Shown here piece after piece: positions 20,763-30,876 of a stretch of 64,000 bases of DNA; position 1 is the stretch's first letter, and each line of letters begins with the position of its first letter. The stretch spans positions 214,854-278,853 of the forward strand of contig JAJDDQ010000031.1 of the NCBI GenBank assembly GCA_029260215.1. Direction: 5' to 3'. Below the pieces are notes generated by a model that saw nothing but the letters and a program-made list of their open reading frames with translations, was not told where the DNA came from and did not search any database. The DNA is from Phycisphaerae bacterium (GTDB lineage: Bacteria; Planctomycetota; Phycisphaerae; UBA1845). The translations under genes were made by a program, and so were the position numbers.

Positions 20763-21908
20763 TCAGGCTTCACAACGCTCGACTCCCTGAGTGAGCACAA
20801 TCCGTCCAAACGGGCCTGGCTCGAACCAGAATGCCCGTCGTACATCCACCAATACCGCTACGCGCTCGCCGACCGCCGGTGACTCACGATCGAGACACCG
20901 CGTCGCCAGCGTGAAACCACCGGGCGTTCGTAAGAAAACAGTCCGTTGCAAACCCGACGACTCCGTCAAACAAACATCGGCTGCGAAGCGCTCGCCGCCG
21001 CTTATTCCATCACACGCGGATCGAATCCCGATGGCGTCCTCACGCACACCCAGAACAACCCGACCTTCTGCCAAACCCCTCAGCCCCGAAGCGACTTCCC
21101 GATCCAGAACAAGGCGGCTCTCGCCGAAAACGAAGCGAACCTCGCCATCCTCCGCGATCAAATCCCCCTCAAGGAAGCTCATCGGCGGAGACCCAACGAA
21201 GCCAGCCACAAAACGGTTGGCCGGCGACGAATACAACACACGCGGTGTCGCAACCTGCTGCAAGACACCGCCAGCCAACACAGCCACCCGGTCCGCCATC
21301 GCCAGCGCTTCCTGCTGATCGTGCGTGACGTAAATCCCGGTCAGACCGATCCTGCGTTGAATCTGCTTCAACTCGCGACGCAGACTCGTTCGCATCGGCG
21401 CGTCCAGACTCGCCAGAGGCTCGTCGAAAAGACACACCCGAGGGTTGCGAACGACAGCCCGGCCGACGGCCACACGCTGGCGCTCCCCGCCGGACAGCGC
21501 TCCCGGCTTACGCCGCAGCAACGCGCGAATCCCCAGCAAATCGGCGGCCTCCTCGACACGCCGTCGAATGTCACTTCGCGGAGTTCCCCGCATCCGAAGA
21601 CCGAACGCGAGATTGTCGAAGGTGCTCAGGTGCGGATACAACGCAAAATCCTGAAACACCATCGCAACGTCGCGATCCTTCGGGGCGACGTCGTTCACCA
21701 GCCGACCGGCTATTTCGATCAGCCCATCCGACGGATGCTCCAAACCCGCAATCAAACGGAGAGTTGTGGTCTTTCCGCAACCGGAAGGCCCCAGCAACAC
21801 CATCCACTCACCGTCGGCCACCTCAAGAGAGAGACCGTCCAGCGCAACGACGCTTTCGCGACGCCCACCGTAGACCTTCGTGACGTTCTTGAGGGCCACC
21901 AGGGCCAT
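20763..21908 (-). CDS. ABC transporter ATP-binding protein (MalK/UgpC-like)
   Basis: GPSGCGKTT, LSGGERQRVAVGRA, Walker B VCLFDEPLASLD, C-terminal TOBE-like region. Confidence 0.92.
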   Translation of the reverse strand: MALVALKNVTKVYGGRRESVVALDGLSLEVADGEWMVLLGPSGCGKTTTLRLIAGLEHPSDGLIEIAGRLVNDVAPKDRDVAMVFQDFALYPHLSTFDNLAFGLRMRGTPRSDIRRRVEEAADLLGIRALLRRKPGALSGGERQRVAVGRAVVRNPRVCLFDEPLASLDAPMRTSLRRELKQIQRRIGLTGIYVTHDQQEALAMADRVAVLAGGVLQQVATPRVLYSSPANRFVAGFVGSPPMSFLEGDLIAEDGEVRFVFGESRLVLDREVASGLRGLAEGRVVLGVREDAIGIRSACDGISGGERFAADVCLTESSGLQRTVFLRTPGGFTLATRCLDRESPAVGERVAVLVDVRRAFWFEPGPFGRIVLTQGVERCEA

Positions 21909-22100
21909 CGCGGCGCACACTCCTTATGCTCAGCCGCACGAAATGATGCGCCGCCGTTTGTACTCGCGCGAATCGGATTATACCGATCCGTCCGATGCTG
22001 TCAATTTTCAGCAAACTATCTGATTAAACCAAGACTTTAACTCTGGCGGATTTCACAGGCCGCTTGCCACGCCCCGCACCTGCCGGTCGAATGGACACCC

Positions 22101-23444
22101 ATGATGCGCAAAAACCGCAAAAAGTGCTGGCCCGCCCTGATGCTCGCAGCGAGCACGACCCTGTTCGCACAACCGCCCAAGCCGGCGGAACCCGAGGAGG
22201 CAAATGCCCTGGTTGAATCGGTGGCAGCCTACCTGACCGAATCCGACCCGGCGCGAAGCCGCGAACTGTTGGCCAAGGTTCTGGGCGATTCGGCCGGATC
22301 GGTGGATCGCGTACACCGGGCACTCTGCGCAGTTCGGGCAAACCTTCCCGGAAGTGAGGCCAACATCCTCACGATCCAAAACCCAGGCGGAAATCAGCAG
22401 GAAATCCGCATCGAAAGACCGGCGGACTACGATTCCGCCACAGCCTGCCCGCTGGTTATCGTTCTGGCTGACGGCAACCTGCCGAAGTCCATGCGCGAGC
22501 AACTGGCCAACCTGAACACTACGCACATTGTCGCGCGGATCGGGGACTACTCCGATCTTTCCTTCAACGCGGACGCCCAATCATGGAATCAGCCGGCCCG
22601 CTGGCTGGCTGCTTTGCGACGCGAGCTAAACATAGATCGCAACCGTATTTACGTCGTCGGCTGGTCTCGCGGTGCGGACGCGGCGCTGCTGTGGGCGATC
22701 ATGCAGCCGGACCTGTTCGCCGGGGTGGTGGCTGTCGAGGGTATGCTGGATACACCCTATGCCCGCCAGATGGCCCAGCTTCTGCTTCCCAATCTGGCCC
22801 ATACCAAACTGCATCTGAACTGGACGCAACCTGAGTGGCCTACAGCAGTTACGTCGATTGATCGGACGATGCGGGTCGCACTTTCGAATACGGTTATGGC
22901 TGAAGTGGCTGACGCCCGGAGTCTGCCGGCGCATCATAACATTCGTCGTCCGGGGGAGTTGGTGTCAGCCGATTCGTGGGAATACATGTTTTCCGAAGTT
23001 CGGGCGTCCGACGTCAGCGGGTTCGTGCATCGATTTCGCTTCCCGACGCAGGGACACGCATGGTTCGCGCATACGCGGGAATTTGAAAAAGCCTGTTGGA
23101 CGGGGGATCGGATTCACATCGCACCGCGCGCCGCCGTCGATACAGACGCAGCCGTCAGGAAAGTGCTGGACGGGAAGCTGGCGCGCATTGAGGCTGACCG
23201 GAGGGGTTCGGAGTGGTCCCTGTCGTTTTCGCACGCCTCCGCCATCGATCTGTGTCTGAGGCTGGAAGAGGTTCGGGCGCACCCGGCCATTCAAATCGTG
23301 TTTGAAGGCAAGCGGCGATTTTCGGGCGATATCAAGCCCGACATCCGCACCATGCTGGAGTCCGCCAAGGCGAGTTGGGAACTTGATAACCCGATCGCCC
23401 TCCGTCTGCGCGTAGGCCCGCGCGGCCGCGTCTTGCCTTACTGA
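22101..23444 (+). CDS. Secreted alpha/beta-hydrolase-like protein
   Basis: Signal peptide; nucleophile elbow VVGWSRGADAALLWA. Confidence 0.65.
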   Translation: MMRKNRKKCWPALMLAASTTLFAQPPKPAEPEEANALVESVAAYLTESDPARSRELLAKVLGDSAGSVDRVHRALCAVRANLPGSEANILTIQNPGGNQQEIRIERPADYDSATACPLVIVLADGNLPKSMREQLANLNTTHIVARIGDYSDLSFNADAQSWNQPARWLAALRRELNIDRNRIYVVGWSRGADAALLWAIMQPDLFAGVVAVEGMLDTPYARQMAQLLLPNLAHTKLHLNWTQPEWPTAVTSIDRTMRVALSNTVMAEVADARSLPAHHNIRRPGELVSADSWEYMFSEVRASDVSGFVHRFRFPTQGHAWFAHTREFEKACWTGDRIHIAPRAAVDTDAAVRKVLDGKLARIEADRRGSEWSLSFSHASAIDLCLRLEEVRAHPAIQIVFEGKRRFSGDIKPDIRTMLESAKASWELDNPIALRLRVGPRGRVLPY

Positions 23445-23615
23445 TTCACCACGACAGGGGCTACCGGCCCTCGGCGATGGTTTTCGGTTTTGCGTTCGTA
23501 TCGTCGCCGGATCATAACCCGTCTCCCCGAAAACGACACCCGACCCCTTAAAGGCTCTCGCAACCGAGTTTGACGAATTCGTGTCACGATCCATAATCCC
23601 GTCGGAGGTGCCATA

Positions 23616-24143
23616 ATGTCACGTTGGGCTTGGGGTGAGCGACTTTTCAATTTCGATTTCCCGCCGGAAAAGTTTCCAGACTTGCTGGAACGACTGCGCA
23701 GCACGCCCGCACGACTGGAAGACCGACTGGCGGACGTCCACCACGATATACTGACCTATCGCGACGGTCGCGGTTGGTCGATTCTCGAAAACGTTGGCCA
23801 CCTTATCGATCTCGGATACCTGCCAGCTATGCGTCTCGAACAGATTTTGGCTGGCGAGACTGTCCTTGTCGCCGCCGACATGAGCAACCGCAAGACTCAA
23901 GAGGCAAACCACAACGATTGCAACAAGTCGGAATTGCTGGCAGAGTTTCGGAGCGATCGCAAGAAACTCGTCGAGCGTCTGGAATCGCTCGACGAGACCG
24001 ATTGGGCCAAGTCCGCCCTCCACCCGCGTCTCAACCAGCCCATGCGCGTCGTGGACATCGTTTACTTTGACAGCGAACACGACGACTATCACTTGGCCCG
24101 CATCGGCGCGTTGCTGACCTCGTTCGTTGGCAATAAGGCATGA
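23616..24143 (+). CDS. DinB-family protein
   Basis: Metal-site-like pattern NVGHLIDLGYL ... DSEHDDYHLARI. Confidence 0.75.
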   Translation: MSRWAWGERLFNFDFPPEKFPDLLERLRSTPARLEDRLADVHHDILTYRDGRGWSILENVGHLIDLGYLPAMRLEQILAGETVLVAADMSNRKTQEANHNDCNKSELLAEFRSDRKKLVERLESLDETDWAKSALHPRLNQPMRVVDIVYFDSEHDDYHLARIGALLTSFVGNKA

Positions 24144-24202
24144 ACCGAACCGAGACTCTGCGACATCAGTGCAGACTCCAATCAAACGAGTGAGTACAGA
24201 CC

Positions 24203-24808
24203 ATGAGCAAGCACGCCAAGCCGGACCACCCGATTCAAGAATCCCTCGCTTCCCGCTGGAGCCCCTATGGATTCGACGGAAAGACTGTCTCGGGCTCCGA
24301 CCTGTGTTCACTATTTGAGGCGGCGCGATGGGCAGCCTCAGCTTTCAACGAGCAACCGTGGAGCTTCATCGCCGCAACGCGAGACGACACAGATGCCTTT
24401 GATCGCCTCTTGAGCTGTCTTGTCGAACCCAATCAAGCCTGGGCTCGAAACGCGGGTGCGCTCGCGATCTCGGTGGTGAGCAGGACTTTTTCTCGAAACG
24501 GCAAGCCCAACTCAGTCGCGCTGCACGACATTGGCTTGGCGGTTGGAAACTTGACGTTCGAAGCAACGGCCCGCGGGTTGCACGTACATCAGATGGCTGG
24601 CATCCTGCCGGACCGTGTGCGGGAGTTGTACGCGGTTCCGGAGGGTCACGACCCTGTCACCGGAATCGCCGTCGGCTACGCAGCCGATCCCGCCGGCCTC
24701 TCCGGTGACCTGCGCCAGCGCGACGAAGCTACCCGTGAACGCAAGTCGTTAAGGGAGTTTGTGTTCGGTGAGAAATGGGGCAACTCTTCACCGCATGTGG
24801 CATCTTGA
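24203..24808 (+). CDS. Nitroreductase family protein
   Basis: FEAARWAASAFNEQPWSFIAATRDD; C-terminal GYAADPAGL. Confidence 0.88.
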   Translation: MSKHAKPDHPIQESLASRWSPYGFDGKTVSGSDLCSLFEAARWAASAFNEQPWSFIAATRDDTDAFDRLLSCLVEPNQAWARNAGALAISVVSRTFSRNGKPNSVALHDIGLAVGNLTFEATARGLHVHQMAGILPDRVRELYAVPEGHDPVTGIAVGYAADPAGLSGDLRQRDEATRERKSLREFVFGEKWGNSSPHVAS

Positions 24809-24828
24809 CGATACCTGGCGCATTCTGC

Positions 24829-25037
24829 TCGTGCGCGAATTCCGGCGTGGTCGTGGACCCGATCGGGTAACCCCCGCAAACGTACGTTCCAAAAACCAAA
24901 CGCGACCGTCGCACAACACGCGGCGGTCGCTCTTCGTTTCGCAATTCGACTGCACACCGACGCGTCGTCGTAGCGAATCACGTTTTTTGCATCCCATGTC
25001 ACCCCCGCCCGCTTAGCCGTGTCGCGTGCGACACGAC
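24829..25037 (+). pseudogene. Remnant of the 3' end and downstream region of a prepilin-type gene, duplicated at 26344-26552
   Basis: TCGTGCGCGAATTCCGGCGTGGTCGTGGACCCGATCGGGTAA encodes SCANSGVVVDPIG*, matching SCADSGVVVDPIG* at the end of the intact gene; downstream hairpins also match. Confidence 0.75.
24902..24930 (+). terminator. Terminator-like hairpin (copy 1)
   Basis: GCGACCGTCGC-ACAACAC-GCGGCGGTCGC, followed by TCTTCGTTTC. Confidence 0.6.
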
Positions 25038-25323
25038 GCCGATTGCCTGATGGCATCACCCCTATCGCCCAACCACAACCATGAGAGCGTGGCGAGCGCG
25101 AAACGATGAAATCACGCCCGCCCGGGCAATTGCCAATTGCGCCCACGCTGCAATCCACTCAATTGATAGATTTTGAGCGAACAAATTTGCCGGTTCCTCC
25201 TAACTTTTGCCGTATGGGCTCATAGAATCCCAATGGTTCATAAGTATGTTCTCACGCCCAAAGGCCAACGGTACCGGCGGGCGCGATATATTTTTTTCAT
25301 ACCGTCGTAATTGGAGAATTCTC

Positions 25324-26385
25324 ATGTCATCATTTGCACCGGACATAAGGGAACGTCGACAGCCGGCGAAAGCGTTTACGCTTATCGAACTGCTCGTTGT
25401 CGTTGCAATCATCGCACTGTTGGTCAGCATCCTGCTGCCCTCACTCAAACGGGCACGTGCCCAGGCGAAAATGGTCGCTTCGATGGCCAACGTGCGCGGC
25501 ATCGCGCTGGCGTCGAATACGTTCGCCGCAGAAGACAGGAATGACCTGTCGATCCCGGCCCACCACCTGATGGGCCTGATCCCCGGCGCCGTCGGGGAAT
25601 ACGAGTACGGCGGCAAGTCGGGCATCGGTGAGCCGCTTTCGGGTAACGACGTCACGTCCTCCAAGTGGGGCACACAGGAAGGCAGAGGCCCCGCAACGCG
25701 AGGCCTGAACGAGATTGTCTATAAGGGCGGCTTTCAGGACTACCGGTTCAACGCAGGCCCGGAAAACGAAAACTGGCTGAACGATACCAAGCTTGACCTT
25801 GGCATCTTCCGCGCACCTTCCGACACCGGCTACGCAGGCCACCACTACTCCGCGTGGCGCAACTCCGGCCTGACCTCGTACGATCATTACGGGAACAGTT
25901 ATTCCGCAAGCACGGCGTGGATCGGGGTCACCGGCGGAGACTGCCGGCTGCGCAGCAACTCGTCATTCCTGAAGCCGATCACACGCGTGCCGAACCCGGC
26001 CAACACGATCTACTTCATCGAGAATTGCGGGCGATTCGCGTGGCGAAAATCCTATGGTGCAGATGGTTGCCAGTCGCTGAGCGGCGGGGCAACCGGGTCC
26101 GATGTCGAGTCGATCGTCAAAGGCTGGCACGGTAGGCCTTGGGAGTTCGCGACAGCCTTTGTGGACGGGCACGCGGCCATAACCCACATCGAGGGGCACA
26201 CGATCCCGCAGCCCAGGTTGTCGAGCTACCCCGCCCGCGCGGACGGTTCACCGGGCACCTACGACAACTATCACTGCGTCATCATCCGCGGCAAGGGTTG
26301 GCAGTTGGACACACTGCCCGCCCCGCCGGTTCAAACGAACATTTCGTGTGCGGATTCCGGCGTGGTCGTGGACCCGATCGGGTAA
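25324..26385 (+). CDS. Prepilin-type N-terminal cleavage/methylation protein with H-X-DG-like C-terminus
   Basis: KAFTLIELLVVVAIIALLVSILLPSLKRARAQAK; HGRPWEFATAFVDGHA. Confidence 0.9.
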   Translation: MSSFAPDIRERRQPAKAFTLIELLVVVAIIALLVSILLPSLKRARAQAKMVASMANVRGIALASNTFAAEDRNDLSIPAHHLMGLIPGAVGEYEYGGKSGIGEPLSGNDVTSSKWGTQEGRGPATRGLNEIVYKGGFQDYRFNAGPENENWLNDTKLDLGIFRAPSDTGYAGHHYSAWRNSGLTSYDHYGNSYSASTAWIGVTGGDCRLRSNSSFLKPITRVPNPANTIYFIENCGRFAWRKSYGADGCQSLSGGATGSDVESIVKGWHGRPWEFATAFVDGHAAITHIEGHTIPQPRLSSYPARADGSPGTYDNYHCVIIRGKGWQLDTLPAPPVQTNISCADSGVVVDPIG

Positions 26386-26416
26386 CATCCGCAAACGTAT
26401 GTTCCAAAAACCAAAA

Positions 26417-26445
26417 GCGACCGTCGCACAACACGCGGCGGTCGC
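26417..26445 (+). terminator. Terminator-like hairpin (copy 2)
   Basis: GCGACCGTCGC-ACAACAC-GCGGCGGTCGC after the prepilin-type gene. Confidence 0.6.
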
Positions 26446-26604
26446 CCTTCATTTCAAAATCCAACCGCATACCAAAGCGCCGAAGTAGCGAATAGCTATT
26501 TTCGCATCCAAGGTCACCCCCAACCCGCTTAGCCGTGTCGCGTGCGACACGATCCAAGACAACACACAACGCCACAAACAAGAAGAGGATTCAGTAAACA
26601 CAAA

Positions 26605-26633
26605 ACGAGCCGCGGACTTCAGTCCGCGCGGAC
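26605..26633 (-). repeat. CTGAAG-core hairpin repeat
   Basis: Reverse complement TCCGCGCGGACTGAAGTCCGCGGCTCGTT. Confidence 0.75.
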
Positions 26634-26739
26634 GCCCCGGTGCGCACAGGCGCATCGCAGCAGTCGAGACACAGCACAACGACTGAAACCACGCTGGTAT
26701 CCTGCTTCATAAGTTTCGCGACTGTCTGCGCCAAAGGTT

Positions 26740-26885
26740 ATTCCACGAGGGAACATCCGCGCGAGCTGAAGCGCGTACCGCACCTCTCCACAGGTGGGGG
26801 AGCCGAATAGCTCCTCGGATTTGACGTCCCCACGGCTAAAGCCGTGGGGCACCCAATCCGTCAATCGGGTTGTGACAAAGTGCTA
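26740..26885. mobile_element. MITE-like element copy B, left end unclear, fused with a CTGAAG hairpin
   Basis: TCCGCGCGAGCTGAAGCGCG, then ...GACGTCCCCACGGCTAAAGCCGTGGGGCACCCAATCCG...GTTGTGACAAAGTGCTA right TIR. Confidence 0.6.
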
Positions 26886-28217
26886 GCCTGCGCTGCGCGC
26901 CGGGCACGGACCTCGCTTGGCAAGCGGAACAAACGGGCGCGCGACAGGCCCATTGTAAATCTGTCTGGGCCGACCGATACGCATATCCGGGGCGAGGATC
27001 ATCTCCCGCCATTGGGCGATCCAGCCCGGCAACCTGCCGATGGCAAACATGACCGTGAACATCTCCGTCGGGATACCCAGCGCGCGGTACAAAATACCGC
27101 TGTAGAAATCCACGTTCGGATAGAGCTTGCGCTCGACGAAGTACTCGTCACGCAAGGCTGCCTCTTCCAGCTCCATAGCAATATCAAGCAGCGGATCGCT
27201 CACACCCATCTTTTCCAGAATGCGGTCGCACGTCTTCTTGATGATGCGCGCACGCGGATCGAAGTTCTTGTACACCCGATGGCCAAAACCCATCAGGCGG
27301 AAGTCCGCGTCCTTGTCCTTGGCCAGTTCAACGTACTTTTCAACTTTGCTGCCGTCGTCGTGGATGCGTTGCAGCATCTCAAGGACAGCCTGGTTGGCCC
27401 CACCGTGCAAAGGCCCCCAAAGCGCCGAAATGGCAGCCGATATCGCGGCGTACAGATTCGCACGGCTGCTGCCCACCAGGCGCACGGTCGATGTGGAACA
27501 GTTTTGCTCGTGGTCCGCGTGGAGAATCAGCAACTGATCCAGCGCGGCAGCCTCATCAGGGTCCGCCTCGTAAGATTCACACGGCACGCCGAAAAGCATC
27601 TTGAGCAGGTTGGCTGAGTACCGAAGCGAGTTGTCCGGGTAGATGAACGGCTGGCCGCATGATTTCTTGAACGCAAACGCGGCGATCGTCGGGAGCTTCG
27701 CGATCAACCTGCGAATGGTGATGTCCGTGTTCTGCGTATCCCCCCAATCGTAGCTTTCCTGGTAAAACGCGCTCAGGCTACAAACCATGCTCGAAATAAT
27801 CGCCATCGGATGAGCTTTGAGCGGAAAGCCCTGAAACACGTGGCGCAAGTTCTCGTGAATCAGCGTGTGGCGGGTGATGTCCGTGACGAATTCTTCGTTC
27901 TGCGTTTCGTCCGGCAAGTCGCCGTAGATCAGCAGGTAGGCTGTCTCCAGAAACGTCCCCTGCTCGCACAAGTCCTCGATCGCATACCCGCGATGCCGAA
28001 GAATACCCTTCTCACCGTTCAGGAAGGTGATGTCGCTGGTGCAGGCACCGGTGTTGCCGTACCCCGGGTCCAGCGTGATGCACCCCGTCGCCGAGCGCAG
28101 ATTGCGAATGTCGATGCCGCGCTCGTTCTCACTGCCCACCACAATGGGCAATTCGTACGTCGTGCCGTCGATAATCAGTTGAGCCGTCTTGGATTCGCCT
28201 TGGGTTGATTCTTGCAT
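26883..28217 (-). CDS. gltA: Citrate synthase
   Basis: LDPGYGNTGACTSDITFLNGEKGILRHRGYAIEDL, GPLHGGANQAVLEML, MGFGHRVYKNFDPRA; start chosen for SD-like AAGGTGG. Confidence 0.95.
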   Translation of the reverse strand: MQESTQGESKTAQLIIDGTTYELPIVVGSENERGIDIRNLRSATGCITLDPGYGNTGACTSDITFLNGEKGILRHRGYAIEDLCEQGTFLETAYLLIYGDLPDETQNEEFVTDITRHTLIHENLRHVFQGFPLKAHPMAIISSMVCSLSAFYQESYDWGDTQNTDITIRRLIAKLPTIAAFAFKKSCGQPFIYPDNSLRYSANLLKMLFGVPCESYEADPDEAAALDQLLILHADHEQNCSTSTVRLVGSSRANLYAAISAAISALWGPLHGGANQAVLEMLQRIHDDGSKVEKYVELAKDKDADFRLMGFGHRVYKNFDPRARIIKKTCDRILEKMGVSDPLLDIAMELEEAALRDEYFVERKLYPNVDFYSGILYRALGIPTEMFTVMFAIGRLPGWIAQWREMILAPDMRIGRPRQIYNGPVARPFVPLAKRGPCPARSAG

Positions 28218-28331
28218 TTCAGCCACCTTCATGACAAAGTGCCTTGGCAATGTTGTATCGGACCAAAGTAGCAGCCATTCGCATTTTGTGCCAGTGCATT
28301 AAAGCAACTAAACTCCCACTTTAGAGAACCA

Positions 28332-29204
28332 ATGGCGATCAAAAATCAGCTTTTCGGTGCCCACATGTCCGTAGCTGGCGGGTTTCAGAACGCCTTCGCC
28401 GCAGCCGCGAACGCCGGCTGTGATTGTCTCCAAATCTTCGTGAAGAATCAGCGACAGTGGTCCGCCCCACCGCTGACGCGCGAAGCCGTCGATGCCTACA
28501 AGTCCGCCGAGCACGAAACCGGCATAGGCCCGGTCGTTGCCCACGCATCGTATCTGCTGAATCTGGCTTCCCCGGAAAAAGAAAACGTCAAACGCAGCGT
28601 CTCAGCCCTGATAGACGAGATCGAACGCTGCGCGCAACTCGGCGTGCCGAACCTCGTTTTCCACCCCGGCGCCCACATGGGGGAAGGCGTCGATGCCGGA
28701 ATCAAACGCATCGTTGGCGGCCTGAACGAGGTTCACAAAAAAGCCAAAGCCGGTTCCGTTCAAGTATTACTGGAAACCACGGCGGGGCAGGGAACCTCGA
28801 TCGGGCATGAAATCGAGCATCTGGGGCGAATACTGGCTGGTGTGCGGAATCCGGATTCGCTGGGCGTTTGTGTGGATACCTGTCACGTTTTTGCGGCGGG
28901 TTACGATCTGACCAGCGACGCCGGGTACGAAAAACTTGCTTCCGAGATCGAGCGATTTGTTGGCTTCGAGCGGGTGAAGTGCATCCACGTCAACGATTCC
29001 CTCCGCCCATGCGGCAGCCGCGTCGATCGACACGACCACATCGGCAAGGGCGAGATCGGCTTGGGCGGGTTTCGACGCGTGCTCAACGACGGGCGTCTCG
29101 CACACGCCATGCGCATCCTCGAAACCCCAAAGGGCGTTGACGGCAGGGGGACGGACCTCGACAAGGTGAACCTGCGACGGTTGCGGAAGCTGATTACAGA
29201 GTGA
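28332..29204 (+). CDS. nfo: Endonuclease IV (AP endonuclease)
   Basis: FGAHMSVAGGFQNAF, VFHPGAHMG, CVDTCHVFAAGYDL, HVNDSLRPCGSRVDRHDHIGKGEIG. Confidence 0.97.
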   Translation: MAIKNQLFGAHMSVAGGFQNAFAAAANAGCDCLQIFVKNQRQWSAPPLTREAVDAYKSAEHETGIGPVVAHASYLLNLASPEKENVKRSVSALIDEIERCAQLGVPNLVFHPGAHMGEGVDAGIKRIVGGLNEVHKKAKAGSVQVLLETTAGQGTSIGHEIEHLGRILAGVRNPDSLGVCVDTCHVFAAGYDLTSDAGYEKLASEIERFVGFERVKCIHVNDSLRPCGSRVDRHDHIGKGEIGLGGFRRVLNDGRLAHAMRILETPKGVDGRGTDLDKVNLRRLRKLITE

Positions 29205-29386
29205 CTGAAAACCCCTCCCGGCTTGAATCGGATGGACCGGACACCTTGCGAGACGCAGAATCTCACAGGTGTGGCGCAGTCTTGCGGCGGGCGGGTGACG
29301 CTTCTATACTTCGCTCGGATGCTGTGTAGGTCGTCCCGATGGGCATGGTGCGGCCGGGGCGAGCCTTAGTACGGAAAGCGAATCAT

Positions 29387-29662
29387 ATGAAACCAACCTT
29401 GTGGCGGCGAACGAAGGTCAAATTGGCGGCGTTGTGTACAGCCGGCGTTGTTTTCGGCAGCGTTCCGGGTGATCTGGGCTGCACGTCCTTCTTTGTGGAG
29501 AACCAGATTGGTTCGCTGGATTTCTGCTTCCTGCTGAACTGCAACGACGGCGCGCTCGGCGGCCTGTTCGATTTCTGTGCCCCGATCAACTTTACGAGCT
29601 TCGTCGGCGGCGGAAATGACGCTGCCGAGGGAACGTTCCTTTCAGACTGCCCGGACGGTTAG
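29387..29662 (+). CDS. Small secreted Cys-containing protein
   Basis: MKPTLWRRTKVKLAALCTAGVVFGSVPGDLGC signal; FDFCAPINF motif. Confidence 0.5.
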   Translation: MKPTLWRRTKVKLAALCTAGVVFGSVPGDLGCTSFFVENQIGSLDFCFLLNCNDGALGGLFDFCAPINFTSFVGGGNDAAEGTFLSDCPDG

Positions 29663-29719
29663 TAGCGTGCCCACAGCAATTGGTCCTCAGGCCGATCTCA
29701 TTCGGAGGTGTTTGACAGC

Positions 29720-29998
29720 ATGATTGCCAGGATTCGAAAAATAGCCGGGCGTGGATTCAAGAGCTTGGCCATCGTTGCGGTTGGTATTCAGTTCGGTTTG
29801 ATTCCGTCATGTGAAGGGCTTCTGACGACGTTCAATCCTTGCGGAACGATTTTCGGGTTCTGCGCGCCGGAGGATATCGATCTGCTCTTCGCGGACATTC
29901 CGGATTTTCGTCTCGATCCGACGTGTACGATTCCTTTCGCCACGGGCGGCGGCTGTGCGGGCGGACCCATTCTGCCCAACCCAGGCCCCGGATTCTAA
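29720..29998 (+). CDS. Small secreted Cys-containing protein
   Basis: SD-like CGGAGG upstream; signal-like N-terminus; FGFCAPEDI motif shared with the preceding ORF. Confidence 0.5.
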   Translation: MIARIRKIAGRGFKSLAIVAVGIQFGLIPSCEGLLTTFNPCGTIFGFCAPEDIDLLFADIPDFRLDPTCTIPFATGGGCAGGPILPNPGPGF

Positions 29999-30027
29999 GT
30001 GATTGTGCATCACCCCGGAGTAATCTG

Positions 30028-30198
30028 ATGTCTTTTCGAGCCGCCGCCATTCGCCGTGTTTTGCTCCTGACCGTCGGTGGCGGTGTGATGCTGCAATTCG
30101 CCGGGTGCGTCGGCTCGCTCGTCCCCGGAGCGATCGCAGCCGGGGAACAGTTCTTCCTGTCCGTTCTCGCCGACCGGTTGTTCAACCAGTTGTTTTAA
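30028..30198 (+). CDS. Small lipoprotein-like peptide
   Basis: MSFRAAAIRRVLLLTVGGGVMLQFAGCVGSLVPGAIAAGEQ; GGAG upstream. Confidence 0.45.
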   Translation: MSFRAAAIRRVLLLTVGGGVMLQFAGCVGSLVPGAIAAGEQFFLSVLADRLFNQLF

Positions 30199-30241
30199 GG
30201 CGATTTCGGTATCCATTCAGTGTCTCCGCAGCCGCGGAACG

Positions 30242-30270
30242 TCCGCGCGGGCTGAAGTTCGCGATCCGCT
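30242..30270 (+). repeat. CTGAAG-core hairpin repeat
   Basis: TCCGCGCGGGCTGAAGTTCGCGATCCGCT. Confidence 0.6.
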
Positions 30271-30315
30271 GGGGCTCTCGCGTGAGCTGTTGCGATTGCC
30301 ATTGGAGACTTCGTT

Positions 30316-30708
30316 GTGCGCACCCCGGTCAAATATGGCGTGATCCTTGCGATGCTCCACCTCGTTCTCTCGGGGTGTATCGTACTGCTTGCACGGGTTG
30401 ATGTTGAGAACTTGATGCTGTTCCTGGCCATCGACTACCCCGTCACCATACTTCTAGACCTTCATCCTTGGGGGCAGTGGCTCTATGAGTCGTTATCCCT
30501 CCCCGGTGACGGGGGCGTTACGGGGATTGTCGTGCTTGGAACTCTCTTCTACGCAGCCGTTGGCGCCTGCTTGGGATTGGTCGTTTCGCGCTGGCGTCGG
30601 AATCGTTTGCAACCCCCGGGAACCTGCCGCGAATGCGGTTACGATCTGACGGGAAACGAATCGGGCGTCTGTCCGGAATGCGGAATGGCGATCGGCGTGA
30701 AAAATTGA
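30316..30708 (+). CDS. Membrane protein with C-terminal zinc ribbon
   Basis: CRECGYDLTGNESGVCPECG. Confidence 0.7.
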   Translation: MRTPVKYGVILAMLHLVLSGCIVLLARVDVENLMLFLAIDYPVTILLDLHPWGQWLYESLSLPGDGGVTGIVVLGTLFYAAVGACLGLVVSRWRRNRLQPPGTCRECGYDLTGNESGVCPECGMAIGVKN

Positions 30709-30876
30709 GGGGCGAACCCAAGTTCCGCAGTTGTAGGTCCAAAACAGGTATGACGAGGCGTCAGGCCTGTTAATTCTAGGATTTTTGGACTATATCTGCG
30801 CGTCAGAACTCCATTTTGGTGTCAGCGATCGCGATATGATCGGAGTAGTCGATTCGTCTGCAAGGAGGCCACGGTA

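Noticed and set aside
16255-20790. Very long plus-strand ORFs (581 aa and 778 aa) opposite infB and nusA
   Set aside because: They lie antisense to unmistakable infB/nusA coding sequence and have Arg/His-rich composition typical of GC-rich shadow frames.
28217-28250. TIR-like GGCACTTTGTCATG near the gltA start
   Set aside because: A single end in an orientation that would place the element inside gltA, with no partner; treated as chance or a decayed fragment.
28332-29204. Defence-system reading of nfo, the DinB-family gene and the Uma2 gene
   Set aside because: They are dispersed, belong to common single-gene families, and do not form a locus.
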